Both the position numbers and the translations under genes were made by a program. This document shows, piece after piece, positions 1 through 8,815 of a stretch of DNA of 22,008 nucleotides. The stretch lies in the NCBI GenBank assembly GCA_947629855.1, contig CANRFI010000018.1, positions 1-22,008 of the forward strand. Direction: 5' to 3'. Positions within the stretch are counted from its first letter, which is position 1; the number at the start of each line of letters is the position of its first letter. The DNA is from an uncultured Clostridia bacterium (GTDB lineage Bacteria; Bacillota_A; Clostridia; TANB77; CAG-508). Below the pieces are notes generated by a model, which saw only the letters and a program-made list of their open reading frames with translations, did not search any database and was not told the DNA's origin.

Positions 1-134
1 TGCCAAGTAGAAAAACTCCAAACGGAGAATTCAAAGATATAGCTCATCCAATCAATGCTGAAACAAGAGAGAAGATTCAAAAAGCTATTTTAGAAGCTTA
101 TGAAGCTCCAGAAACAGAGGAATCAGCAGAATAA
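1..134 (+). CDS. spoVG: SpoVG family regulator, 3' end only
   Basis: This is the C-terminal part of a reading frame cut by the window edge; codons run from base 3 to the TAA at 132-134. It reads [18 protein letters not shown], followed by a TREKIQ-type helix and an acidic tail. This is the characteristic end of SpoVG, a small nucleic-acid-binding regulator of septation, sporulation and other processes in Firmicutes. The CGG at 23-25 is out of frame (AAC GGA) and the Gly codon is read normally, which makes it a useful negative control for the CGG rule seen elsewhere. A terminator follows directly. The identification is strong despite truncation. Confidence 0.9.
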   Translation, partial: PSRKTPNGEFKDIAHPINAETREKIQKAILEAYEAPETEESAE

Positions 135-144
135 TTAATAAAGT

Positions 145-178
145 AAAAAGGGCACACTTACATTGGGGTGCTTTTTTT
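145..178 (+). terminator. Intrinsic terminator after spoVG
   Basis: GGCAC and GGTGC-type arms, flanked by an A-run on the left and a seven-T run on the right, form a hairpin with some G-U pairs just after the spoVG stop. It separates spoVG from the pth operon. Confidence 0.75.
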
Positions 179-218
179 GTTTTAAAATTTATATTATTAC
201 ACAAATTAAAAATAAAAC

Positions 219-247
219 TTGAAAAAAAGCAAAAAACAAGGTAAAAT
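219..247 (+). promoter_or_regulatory. Vegetative promoter for the pth operon
   Basis: TTGAAA (219-224) and TAAAAT (242-247) are separated by 17 bp, about 35 bp upstream of the pth start. The architecture is sigma-A-like and matches the promoter in front of pyrG, which has the same hexamers and spacing. Confidence 0.7.
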
Positions 248-280
248 AGATAAAGATTTAATAAGAAAGCAGGAAAAGAA

Positions 281-838
281 ATGTATTTAATAGTAGGATT
301 AGGAAACCCAGAGAAAGATTATAGTAATACTAGGCACAATATGGGATTTAATGTAATTAATAAACTATCTAAACAATATGAAATTGAAGTAACAAGAAAT
401 AATTTTAAAGGTTTATATGGAAGTGGAATCATAGAAGGAGAAAAAGTTATTTTATTAAAGCCACAAACATTTATGAATTTAAGTGGAGAGAGCGTAAAAG
501 AAATAATGCAATTTTATAAAATAGAAGAAAATGATTTAATAGTAATTTATGATGATATGGATATAGAAAAAGGAACTATAAAAGTACGAAAAACAGGAGG
601 ACCAGGAACACACAATGGAATGAAATCAGTTGTTCATGAGCTAAATACCCAAAACTTCAAAAGAGTAAGAATAGGAATAGGAATGCCAGAAGACAAAGGA
701 AATTTAGTTGAATATGTAATTGGAGCAATTTCAGACGAAGACAAAGAAAAGTTAGAAAAAGGGACTGATTTAGCAAAAGAAGCAGTAGTAACTATCATAA
801 AAAATGGTATAGATACGGCAATGAATAAGTTTAACTAA
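281..838 (+). CDS. pth: Peptidyl-tRNA hydrolase
   Basis: This gene encodes a 185-aa protein of normal length for bacterial Pth, which cleaves peptidyl-tRNA released by stalled or aborted ribosomes. The N-terminus MYLIVGLGNPE and the RHNMGF motif carry the substrate-binding Asn and the catalytic His of the family. FMNLSG, YDDMD and a GGxxxHNG-like segment (about residues 107-114) follow as expected. An AGGAAAAG ribosome site precedes the ATG. The only CGG is out of frame (ACG GCA near the end), and a CGA codon is used for Arg in VRKTGG. It heads an operon-like run with the RNase E/G gene and rimO. Its peptidyl-tRNA recycling role is notable in a genome that apparently shifts frame often, but that link is only a thought. 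Confidence 0.96.
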   Translation: MYLIVGLGNPEKDYSNTRHNMGFNVINKLSKQYEIEVTRNNFKGLYGSGIIEGEKVILLKPQTFMNLSGESVKEIMQFYKIEENDLIVIYDDMDIEKGTIKVRKTGGPGTHNGMKSVVHELNTQNFKRVRIGIGMPEDKGNLVEYVIGAISDEDKEKLEKGTDLAKEAVVTIIKNGIDTAMNKFN

Positions 839-869
839 AACTTTATAAAATCAAGAAAGGAATAAAAAA

Positions 870-2048
870 ATGACAGAAATAATAATACAAACAACAAAAA
901 AAGGAAAAATAATAGGATTACTTGAAAATGAAAAATTAATAGAATATTACGAAGAAGATAATGACTGTAAAAGAAAAGAAGGAAATATTTATATAGGAAT
1001 TATAAAAGATATTATAAAAGGAATGCAATCAGCTTTTGTTGACATAGGTACAGAAAAAAACAGTTTTATTCATTTAAAAGATATATTACCTCAAGTGGAT
1101 GAAAGAAAAGAAACCTTTGATGCAAATATTAAAATAGAAGATGTGGTAAAACCAAACCAAAAAATATTAGTACAAGTAAAAAAAGACAGTAATGACCAAA
1201 AGGGAGCTAGAGTATCAACACATATAAATTTACCAAGTAATTATATTGCATTACTTCCAAATAGTGATATTATAACAGTCTCAAAAAAAATAGAAGATAA
1301 AAAAGAACAAGAAAGATTAATAAAATTAGTAAAAGAAAATTTAAGTGAAGGTAATGGAGCTATTATTAGAACATCTGCACAAAATAAAGAAAAAGAAATA
1401 ATAGATGACATAAGAAAAATAGAAAATAAATGGAATAACATTATTGAAACTAGCATTAATCCAAAATTAAATAAAGCTAAATTATTATATAAAAGCGAAA
1501 ATATAATAGAAAAAATGTTAATGGATTTATCAAATAAAAATATAGATAAAATAATAGTTAATAACCAGAGAATTAAAGAAGACTTAGAAAATTTGAAAAA
1601 AGAAAATATTGAGTATAAAAATATTAAAATCGAATTAGATAATAATATTTTAGAAAAATATGAATTAGAAAAACAAATAGAAAAAATACAAAGCAGAAAA
1701 ATTTGGCTAAAATGTGGAGGATTTATAACAATTGATAAAACAGAAGCTTTAACTGCAATTGATGTAAATACTGGTAAATATACAGGTACACAAAACTTAG
1801 AACAAACAGTATATAAAGTAAATACAGAAGCAACAATAGAAATAGCAAAACAACTTAGGTTAAGAGACATTGGAGGAATTATTATTATTGATTATATCGA
1901 TATGAAATCACAAGCAAACAAAGACAAAATTGAAAAATTATTAAAAGAAGAATTAAAAAAAGATAGAAGTAAAACACAAGTAGAAGGATTTACAAAATTA
2001 GATTTAATGGAATTAACAAGAAAACATATATGTAGCCATAAAAATTAA
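870..2048 (+). CDS. rng: Ribonuclease E/G family protein, short form
   Basis: This gene encodes a 392-aa RNase E/G-type endoribonuclease, expected to cut single-stranded A/U-rich RNA in rRNA or mRNA processing. An S1-like domain lies at about residues 38-75 (IYIGIIKDIIKGMQSAFVDI). The catalytic region follows, with the metal-binding Asp residues in TAIDVNTGKY (about residues 290-302) and IIIIDYIDM (about 337-345). The protein stops soon after the ELTRKHI segment. The Zn-link CPxC motif and tail that normally follow in RNase E/G are missing, and only one Cys and one His appear in the last residues. The gene has no CGG in any frame, so the short form is not explained by the recoding rule. Its stop overlaps the ribosome site of rimO, which suggests coupled translation. 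Confidence 0.85.
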   Translation: MTEIIIQTTKKGKIIGLLENEKLIEYYEEDNDCKRKEGNIYIGIIKDIIKGMQSAFVDIGTEKNSFIHLKDILPQVDERKETFDANIKIEDVVKPNQKILVQVKKDSNDQKGARVSTHINLPSNYIALLPNSDIITVSKKIEDKKEQERLIKLVKENLSEGNGAIIRTSAQNKEKEIIDDIRKIENKWNNIIETSINPKLNKAKLLYKSENIIEKMLMDLSNKNIDKIIVNNQRIKEDLENLKKENIEYKNIKIELDNNILEKYELEKQIEKIQSRKIWLKCGGFITIDKTEALTAIDVNTGKYTGTQNLEQTVYKVNTEATIEIAKQLRLRDIGGIIIIDYIDMKSQANKDKIEKLLKEELKKDRSKTQVEGFTKLDLMELTRKHICSHKN

Positions 2049-2061
2049 AAGGAGAAATATA

Positions 2062-3424
2062 TTGAAAGTAGGATTTATATCACTTGGATGTAGTAAAAAT
2101 TTAATTGATACAGAAGCAACAATTCGGAATATTTAAAGAACATCAATTTAAAATTATAAATAAAGTAGAGGAAGCAGAAATATTAGTTATAAATACTTGC
2201 GGATTTATTGATGAAGCTAAAGAAGAAGCAATCAATACAATTTTAGAAATGGCACAATACAAAAAAAATAACTGCAAATACCTTATTGTAATGGGGTGCT
2301 TAGTGCAAAGGTATTATGATGATTTAATAAAATTATTACCAGAAGTAGATTTATTTATAAAATTAGATGAATACGATACATTGTGGGATAAAATAGAAGA
2401 CTTAATAAAAAGAAACACTATTACAAAAAGCAAAACAAAAACCCTTACGAAAATAATGGATATTCCTAAAATGCCAATGTTAACACAATCAGAATTTTTA
2501 AACCGTACTATTACAACAGGAAGTAACTATGCTTATTTAAAAATAGGAGAAGGATGTAGTAATAAATGTACTTACTGTGCAATTCCATATATTAGAGGAC
2601 CATTTGTAAGTAGGAAAAAAGAAGATATAATAGAAGAAGCAAAAAAATTAGCAAAACAAGGAATAAAAGAAATTATTATAATTGCACAAGACACAACTAA
2701 ATATGGAGTAGACTTATATGGAGAAAATAAACTTCCAGAGTTATTAGAGGAAATAAGTAAAATAAAAGAAATTAAATGGATTAGATTTTTATATTCTTAT
2801 CCAGAAGGAATTACAGACAAATTAATTGATACTGTAAAGTCAAATCATAAAATTGCTAAATATTTTGATATTCCAATCCAACATATATCAGATAGCATAT
2901 TAAAGAAGATGAATAGAAGAACATCAAAAAAACAAATACAGCAATTAATAAAAAAAATCAGAAGCAAAATTCCAAATGTAACATTAAGAACTAGCTTAAT
3001 TGTAGGATTTCCAGGAGAAACGAAAGAAAATTTTGAAGAATTGTCTGAATTTGTAAAAGCTACTAGATTCAATAAATTAGGAGTTTTTATGTATTCAAAA
3101 GAAGATGGAACTCCAGCTGCAAAAATGAGTAATCAAATTCATGGAAATACAAAAAAATCACGATATAATAAAATAATGAAGCTTCAAAATCAGATATCAA
3201 AAGAAATACTAAGTCAAAAAATAGGAAAAGAATATGAAATATTAATAGAAAATATATCTTTTGATGGAAAATATTACATTGGAAGAACTATGGATGATGC
3301 ACCAGATATTGATGGATTAGTTTATATTAAAAATACACAAAAAGAAAATTTACTAAATAAATATGTGAAGTGTAAAATAATAAAAGAAACAGATTATGAT
3401 TTGATAGCAGAAATAATAAATTAA
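2062..3424 (+). CDS. rimO: Ribosomal protein uS12 methylthiotransferase RimO, one +1 shift at CGG
   Basis: RimO is a radical-SAM enzyme that adds a methylthio group to an Asp of ribosomal protein uS12. The TTG start at 2062 follows an AAGGAG site. The N-terminus includes SLGCSKNLIDTEAT, with the first cluster Cys at residue 10. The next codon after ATT is CGG at 2125-2127; in frame 0 a stop follows two codons later. Skipping C2125 gives GIFKEHQF and then the whole enzyme: NTCGFIDEAKEEA, MGCLVQ, the radical-SAM motif GCSNKCTYC, and the C-terminal TRAM domain with GRTMDDAPDIDG. The total is 453 aa, normal for RimO. Homologs have a Gly two residues before FK (IGMFK type), which matches GGA read as Gly. 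The shift divides the first 4Fe-4S Cys from the rest, so the two pieces could not work without it. Confidence 0.95.
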
Positions 3425-3441
3425 TAAAAGAGGTGAAAACT

Positions 3442-4992
3442 TTGAATATTTTAGGTAAAGTGCAACTACAAGGAAAATTAAAAGAATTACTATTAAAAGA
3501 GGAAGACAACTTTTTTAAATATTATAGTCTAGAAATAATTGGCGCATATTTGCCTCAAATTAATGAACAAAGTATTATCTTTAATGAAAAAATTAATTTA
3601 TCAATGGAAAATAAAAAAAATATTATGCAATTACTAAATAAAAACAAACTGAAAGAGAATGAAACATTAAAAATAATAGGAACAATTGAAATATCAAAAA
3701 CTAAAAAAGAAATCTTAATAAAAAGAGAGTCACAAGAATTCAAACTTTATTATTTAAACTTAATTGGTGTTTATTCACCTAAAATACCTGGGAATGCAAT
3801 AATTTTTAAAGAAGACACCTTAGAAAATGTAGTTTCAGTAGATTTAAAAGATAATAGTCAAAAAAATAAAATATCCCCTACTGAAAAAGAAGAAATAGAA
3901 CATTTTTTAACAAAAATAAAAGTATTAGATTTAATAAATAGAACTAAAACAGAACAAAGAGGATATATTGAAAGAACTGGATATAATAAAGCAATTTATG
4001 AAGATGAAATAAATGAAAAAAATCAAAAAAAATCAATTTCTAAAACAAATGAAAAAGAAGCTCTTAAAATACAACAAAAACAGCCTAAAAAAGTAGAAAA
4101 CAGATTAGGAGACATTAATATAAAACAAGAAGTTAATATGCAAACAAGAGTAACAGATATGAAAAATTTAGAACAAGTATTACAAAAAAATAAAAAAATT
4201 CCTCAAATGGAATATGGAGATAGCCCATTAAAAATGGGAATAGTAGAATCAGATGACCTAAAAAATTTAAAAAATGAAAAAGGGGAACAAGAGCAAGGGC
4301 ATAGTTCTAGATATGAAACTGTTATAATAACTAAAAAAGGAAAAATAAAAACATTAGACTTAGAAAATGATATGGAAGAAGGAACAAATCCTTTAGAAAA
4401 AAATTACCAAGTAAAACAAGATGGAGCAGTTCAAAAAGAAGATTCTTTAACAAGATTAAAAGTAGGAGAAGGAACAATTTCTATGCAAAAGGGGAAATAT
4501 GGAGAAGTAGAAGTATATCATTCTCCTAGAAAAACTATTGGAGGAAAAGACATTGAAGGAAATAAAAGTTTAGACAGACAATTAGAAACATCAAATTCAA
4601 AAAATGCTTTAGAAGGCACAAATATAGAAACATTAAAATTAGCTCAAGAATATAATGATGGATATAGATCTGTAGAAGAAGGATATCAAGAAATAGAACA
4701 ACATAAAAAACAACATCAAGAATGTGAAGAAATAGGAATAGAAGATGTAGATGGAGACCCTAATACAATTTCTCACACTCATGATACGGAGGAATATGTA
4801 GAATTATCAACAGGAGAAAAAGTAACATATAATGAACTAGCAACTAGGTGGGGACTTTACAAAGATGGAAAACCTGATAAAGATTATGTAAAAGAGAAAT
4901 TCAATCAAAAGGAAAATAAAAAAGCAGAAGAAGTAATAGAAGAACTAGATGAAGAATATCAAGATCCAAGAGCTCCAGAAGGAAGAGATTGA
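3442..4992 (+). CDS. Uncharacterised Lys/Glu-rich protein with an N-terminal duplicated module
   Basis: I do not recognise this protein, which is about 516 aa. A start at TTG 3442 fits the AGAGGTG ribosome site best; a GTG at 3433 overlaps that site. Two related modules of about 43 residues lie at roughly 5-47 and 80-122. Each has a G-x-[VI] opening, KE-[LI]-L-[LI]-K, a YY-containing strand, IG-x-Y and an II-F end. The middle (about residues 150-400) is rich in Lys, Glu, Gln and Asn and is probably disordered. The C-terminus holds a more ordered WGLYKDGKPDKDYV segment and an acidic tail. No signal peptide or membrane segment is visible. It is the last gene of the pth-rimO run. Its single CGG, at 4787, is out of frame. 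Confidence 0.75.
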   Translation: MNILGKVQLQGKLKELLLKEEDNFFKYYSLEIIGAYLPQINEQSIIFNEKINLSMENKKNIMQLLNKNKLKENETLKIIGTIEISKTKKEILIKRESQEFKLYYLNLIGVYSPKIPGNAIIFKEDTLENVVSVDLKDNSQKNKISPTEKEEIEHFLTKIKVLDLINRTKTEQRGYIERTGYNKAIYEDEINEKNQKKSISKTNEKEALKIQQKQPKKVENRLGDINIKQEVNMQTRVTDMKNLEQVLQKNKKIPQMEYGDSPLKMGIVESDDLKNLKNEKGEQEQGHSSRYETVIITKKGKIKTLDLENDMEEGTNPLEKNYQVKQDGAVQKEDSLTRLKVGEGTISMQKGKYGEVEVYHSPRKTIGGKDIEGNKSLDRQLETSNSKNALEGTNIETLKLAQEYNDGYRSVEEGYQEIEQHKKQHQECEEIGIEDVDGDPNTISHTHDTEEYVELSTGEKVTYNELATRWGLYKDGKPDKDYVKEKFNQKENKKAEEVIEELDEEYQDPRAPEGRD

Positions 4993-5030
4993 AAAATAGC
5001 GCATTACTTAAAAGTAATGTGCTATTTTAA
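4993..5030. terminator. Bidirectional terminator between convergent genes
   Basis: A 16-bp hairpin with one G-U pair (arms about 4993-5008 and 5013-5028, loop about 4 nt) has an A-run on one side and T/A on the other. It lies between the stop of the unknown gene and the stop of the convergent M20 peptidase, whose TAA (5029-5027) lies inside the right arm. It should end transcription from both directions. Confidence 0.85.
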
Positions 5031-6437
5031 AAATCATCCAAAGCTAGAATAGCTTTTGCATAAATTTTACAAGAAAGAAGTAATTTGTCAATATCAATAA
5101 ACTCATCAATTTGATGGCACATATCTGTACATCCAGGAAAATTAGGACCAAAAGAAATACAATTATCAAATGCACGTGCAAAAGTTGCACCACCAATTGC
5201 AATTGGTTCTAAACTTGAATTTGTTACCTCATTGTAAATGCCACAAAGGGTTTTAACTAATTTATTTTCTTTAGAAACATATAATGCTGGTTTATAAGAA
5301 ATAGTATCAAAATCAACATTTAAATAGGGACTAGTGTATTTTATAAATTTGTTTCCTATTTCAATAATATTAACACTAACAGGAATACGTATATTTATTC
5401 CAATTTCTAAAATATTGTTTTTCATACGAAAATCTCCAACATTTAAAGTTAAATTTCCTGATTGATCTTTAAAGTTAATATCTAAACTTTTACCAGTATA
5501 ATCAATATTAATATAATTTTTAAAGAAATCAAATAATTCTAGTGAAATATCATAAATATTAAAAAATTCAGATAAAACAACAATCAATCTAGAAATAGCA
5601 TTTATTCCTAAATCTGGATGTGCTGCGTGACTTTGTAAGCCATAAGAAGTAAGCTTTACTTCAGTTTCATCTATCTTATAAATGTCAATTTCAAATTTAC
5701 TTTCATCAATTAAGTTTTTTAAATTATTAATAATTTCTGACATTTCCAATTTTTTATTATTTATTTTTAATATAACACTGCAAATTTTAGGAACAACATT
5801 AATAGGATTTCCATAAGTATTTATTTCTTTTAATACAATATCATTATTTAGATATGTAGAGTAGTCCATTTTTAAATATAAAGTAAGAATTGATTTTTCA
5901 GCATAAATGCAAGGAAAGTCAGCATCTGGACTGAAGCTTACAGAAGGTAGCTCTTCATTAGCTTTATAATAGTCAATACACTTCCAATCATTTTCTTCGT
6001 TTAATCCTAAAATTAATCTAACTCGTTTGTTTAATTTGTAATTTTCCATAATAGCTTTCATTGCATAAAGAGAACTAATAACAGGTCCTTTGTCATCAAT
6101 TGCACCTCTTCCAAAAATTTTGTTATCATAAATAGTACCGTAAAAAAGGTGGATAAGTCCAGCCTTCGCCTTCTGGTACAACATCAAGATGTCCAATTAT
6201 TCCAATTAAATCATCACCATTTCCAAATTCAATATAACCACAATAACCATCTATATTTTTAGTACGAAAGCCTAAAGCTTTTCCTAAATTTAACATATAT
6301 TCTAAAGCTTCATTAATAGAATCACCAAATGGGTGAGATGGATTTTTACAATAAGATAAAACACTTGGAATTTGTATTAATTCTTGTGTTCGTTTTATAA
6401 TTTCATTTTTTTTACTTTCAATATAATTTTCAATCAT
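5027..6437 (-). CDS. pepV: M20 family dipeptidase (PepV type), one +1 shift at CGG
   Basis: This is a two-zinc aminopeptidase of the PepV/Xaa-His dipeptidase type. The ATG at 6437 follows an AGGAAGG site. The first 99 codons include GHLDVVPEGEGWTYPPF with the first metal His and Asp. A CGG then lies in frame at 6140-6138, and frame 0 ends four codons later. Skipping the C gives GTIYDNKIFGRGAIDDKGP with the bridging Asp, LNEEND with the catalytic Glu pair, FSPDADFP with a metal Asp, and a C-terminal CHQIDEFI with the last His. The total is 469 aa, the usual PepV size. The neighbouring residues on both sides are contiguous in the family, so the join is well placed. This is the only minus-strand +1 site, and here too the extra C is on the coding strand. 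Confidence 0.93.
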
Positions 6438-6539
6438 AAAATCTATCCTTCCTTTTTGAAATTTAATATTAAAGTATATTAAATGAAACCTAAGAATAGA
6501 ACTATACTTAAATGATATAAAGATATTTTTATATTCTAC

Positions 6540-6569
6540 TTGACAACTATTCAAGCAAAAAGATAAAAT
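6540..6569 (+). promoter_or_regulatory. Promoter for the transketolase genes
   Basis: A perfect TTGACA (6540-6545) and TAAAAT (6564-6569) are separated by 18 bp, in the divergent region between pepV and the transketolase genes. An AGAGAGGTG ribosome site follows before the TTG start. Confidence 0.7.
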
Positions 6570-6599
6570 GTAATAAATAAAGAAGAGAGGTGTATAAGA

Positions 6600-7415
6600 T
6601 TGGAAGAAACAGAAAAAAGTAAATTAGAAGAGATGGCAAGAAAAGTAAGAAGAGGAATATTAGACGAAATATATAGTGGACAATCAGGGCATCCAGGGGG
6701 ATCATTATCAATTGCAGATATTTTAACAGTTTTATATTTTAGGCAAATGAATATATATCCTAAGAAACCAAACTGGGAAGATAGAGATAGGTTAGTACTA
6801 TCAAAAGGACATTGTGCACCAGCACTTTATAGTTGCTTAGCAAATAGAGGATTTTTTCCAATAGAAGATTTAAAAACTTTTAGACATATAGATAGTTATT
6901 TGCAAGGGCATCCAGATAAAAATAAAGTACCAGGAGTTGATATGACAACAGGTTCATTAGGTCAAGGATTTTCTGTAGCAAACGGAATGGCAATAGCAGG
7001 AAAGATGAATAAAAAAGATTATAGAGTTTATTGCATTTTAGGAGATGGAGAAATAGAAGAAGGTCAAATTTGGGAAGCGGCAATGGCCTCTAACAAATAT
7101 AAACTAGACAATTTATGTGTTATTATTGATAATAATAATTTGCAAATTGATGGAACAATAGAAGAAGTTATGAGTTCATATCCAATAGATGAAAAATTTA
7201 AAAGTTTTGGATTTGAAATAATTAAAATAGATGGACACAATATAGAAGAAATAATTAAAGCATTTGAAGTAGCTGAAAATGTAAAAGGAAAACCAACATG
7301 TATTATTGCAAAAACAATTAAAGGAAAAGGTGTATCTTATATGGAAAATCAAGTGGGGTGGCATGGAAAAGCACCAAATGAAGAACAGTATAAACAAGCA
7401 ATAGAAGAAATTTAA
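6600..7415 (+). CDS. Transketolase, N-terminal subunit
   Basis: This is a 271-aa thiamine-diphosphate-binding half of a split transketolase, a non-oxidative pentose phosphate pathway enzyme that moves two-carbon units between sugar phosphates. The TTG start sits after AGAGAGGTG. Visible family motifs are SGHPGGSLS, LSKGHCAPALY, GHPD, TGSLGQGFSVANGMA, the TDP/Mg motif GDGEIEEGQ followed about 20 residues later by DNNNLQIDG, and GWHGKAP near the end. The C-terminal half is encoded 15 bp downstream as a separate gene, as in many Clostridia and archaea. Both CGG triplets (6983 and 7078) are out of frame and the product is uninterrupted. Confidence 0.95.
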   Translation: MEETEKSKLEEMARKVRRGILDEIYSGQSGHPGGSLSIADILTVLYFRQMNIYPKKPNWEDRDRLVLSKGHCAPALYSCLANRGFFPIEDLKTFRHIDSYLQGHPDKNKVPGVDMTTGSLGQGFSVANGMAIAGKMNKKDYRVYCILGDGEIEEGQIWEAAMASNKYKLDNLCVIIDNNNLQIDGTIEEVMSSYPIDEKFKSFGFEIIKIDGHNIEEIIKAFEVAENVKGKPTCIIAKTIKGKGVSYMENQVGWHGKAPNEEQYKQAIEEI

Positions 7416-7430
7416 TGGAGGCGATAAAAT

Positions 7431-8356
7431 ATGAAAGAAGAAAAGAAAGCAACAAGAGAAAGCTATGGAGAAGCATTAGTAAATTTAGGAAAGAAAAATG
7501 AAAAAATAGTTGTATTAGATGCAGACTTATCAGGTGCAACAAAAACCAATCTATTTGCAAAAGCTTATCCAGACAGATTTTTTGATATGGGAATAGCAGA
7601 AGCCAATATGATAGGAACAGCAAGTCGGTTTAGCAACTTGTGGAAAAATTCCATATTGTAGTACTTTTGCTGTATTTGCAGCAGGGAGAAGCTATGACCA
7701 AATTAGAAATAGTGTATGTTATCCTAACTTAAATGTTAAAATTTGTGCAACACATAGTCGGAATTACAGTAGGAGAAGATGGAGCAACACATCAAATGTT
7801 AGAAGATATTTCACTTATGCGAAGTTTGCCAAATATGAAAGTTTTTTCTCCATCTGATGATATACAAACAAAATGGATAATAGAAGAAATTAGCAAAATA
7901 AAAGGCCCTGTATATGTAAGACTTGCAAGAGTTGCAACTGAAGGCATTTATGACGAAAATCAAACATTTGAAATTGGCAAAGCAATTCAAATAGGAGAAG
8001 GAACAGATGGAACGATTTTTGCAACAGGTGTAATGGTTTCTGAGGCAATTAAAGCACAAAAAAGATTAAAAGAAGAAGGAATACAAGTAAGAGTAGTAGA
8101 TATGCATACAATTAAGCCAATTGATGAGGAAATGATTATAAAATGTGCAAAAGAAACTAAAAAATTAGTATCTATAGAAGACCACAGTATAATTGGAGGT
8201 TTAGGTTCAGCAATCTCTGAAGTGCTAACAGATAAGTATCCTGTAAAATTAATAAGAATGGGAATGAAAGATGTTTTTGGAAAATCTGGCAAAGCAGAAG
8301 AATTAATAAAATATTTTGGATTAAATTTTGAAGAAATAGTAGCAAGATTTAAATAA
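7431..8356 (+). CDS. Transketolase, C-terminal subunit, two +1 shifts at CGG
   Basis: This is the pyrimidine-binding and C-terminal half of transketolase, a partner of the preceding gene. The ATG at 7431 has a GGAGG site that overlaps the upstream stop. The first 65 codons end in [13 protein letters not shown], with the catalytic Glu. CGG at 7626-7628 is then in frame, and skipping its C gives [20 protein letters not shown] and on to KICATHS. A second CGG at 7759-7761 is in frame with that new register, and skipping its C gives [16 protein letters not shown] and the rest. The total is 307 aa, a normal length. Both skips are in the same direction, so they do not compensate each other. Each restored residue is the Gly expected in the family (GTAAGLA and THAGIT type). 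Confidence 0.96.
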
Positions 8357-8359
8357 GTG

Positions 8360-8368
8360 TGCTATAAT
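8360..8368 (+). promoter_or_regulatory. Extended -10 promoter for the small Cys-rich ORF
   Basis: TGC is followed directly by a perfect TATAAT (8363-8368), just after the transketolase stop. No clear -35 hexamer is visible, and the TGn extension could compensate. Confidence 0.45.
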
Positions 8369-8418
8369 AAAAAAGATGCATATAAACCATAGCCAATGCA
8401 AATAAGGAGATATTCAAA

Positions 8419-8610
8419 ATGAAAATCTTCAAGAGACAACAAAAACCAAATCCTTGTGAAAAATGTAAATGTAGTGAATGCGACCAGAATTGCAATCCTA
8501 ATATTAGCAAAATATCAGCAAATGAAAGAGTAGCAGAAAACATTATGTATGGGGAATTTGGCTGCCTATATGGCGTCAAGAAAAAAAAGAAAGAAAAGGC
8601 TCTCTCTTAG
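8419..8610 (+). CDS. Small Cys-rich, possibly metal-binding protein
   Basis: This is a 63-aa ORF with a good AGGAG site and its own likely promoter and terminator. The N-terminal half carries five Cys in NPCEKCKCSECDQNC, a spacing that suggests metal or Fe-S binding; a sixth Cys is in FGCLYG. The tail is a run of lysines (about residues 54-60). I do not recognise the family. No CGG occurs in it. Reality as a gene is supported by the ribosome site, the Cys pattern and the terminator overlapping its stop, but function cannot be given. Confidence 0.6.
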   Translation: MKIFKRQQKPNPCEKCKCSECDQNCNPNISKISANERVAENIMYGEFGCLYGVKKKKKEKALS

Positions 8611-8636
8611 ATACCAGTCTAGAGAGTCTTTTTTTG
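8597..8636 (+). terminator. Intrinsic terminator after the small Cys-rich ORF
   Basis: Arms AGGCTCTCT (8597-8605) and AGAGAGTCT (8621-8629), with one G-U pair, are followed by a seven-T run. The left arm overlaps the last codons of the small ORF. Confidence 0.8.
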
Positions 8637-8736
8637 TGAATTTTTTGTGAATTATGCAAAAGGAAGAAAAACGAAGAAAAGTAATAGAAAATGTAAAAAA
8701 ACCAATAATTTCTATCATTTTTTTGGGAAAAAAGTA

Positions 8737-8765
8737 TTGCAAAAAAAGCACTTTATTGTTATGAT
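8737..8765 (+). promoter_or_regulatory. Promoter for ftsEX
   Basis: TTGCAA (8737-8742) and TATGAT (8760-8765) are separated by 17 bp, about 50 bp upstream of the ftsE start. The surrounding 8637-8815 region holds only AT-rich spacer. Confidence 0.65.
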
Positions 8766-8815
8766 TAAATAGAATAAATTTATTTATGCAAATAAAGATT
8801 GGGGAGAATAGATTT

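Noticed and set aside
1241..1870. Long minus-strand ORF opposite the RNase E/G gene
   Set aside because: It is a shadow of A-rich coding sequence (Phe/Ser/Ile-rich translation) with no ribosome site or family features.
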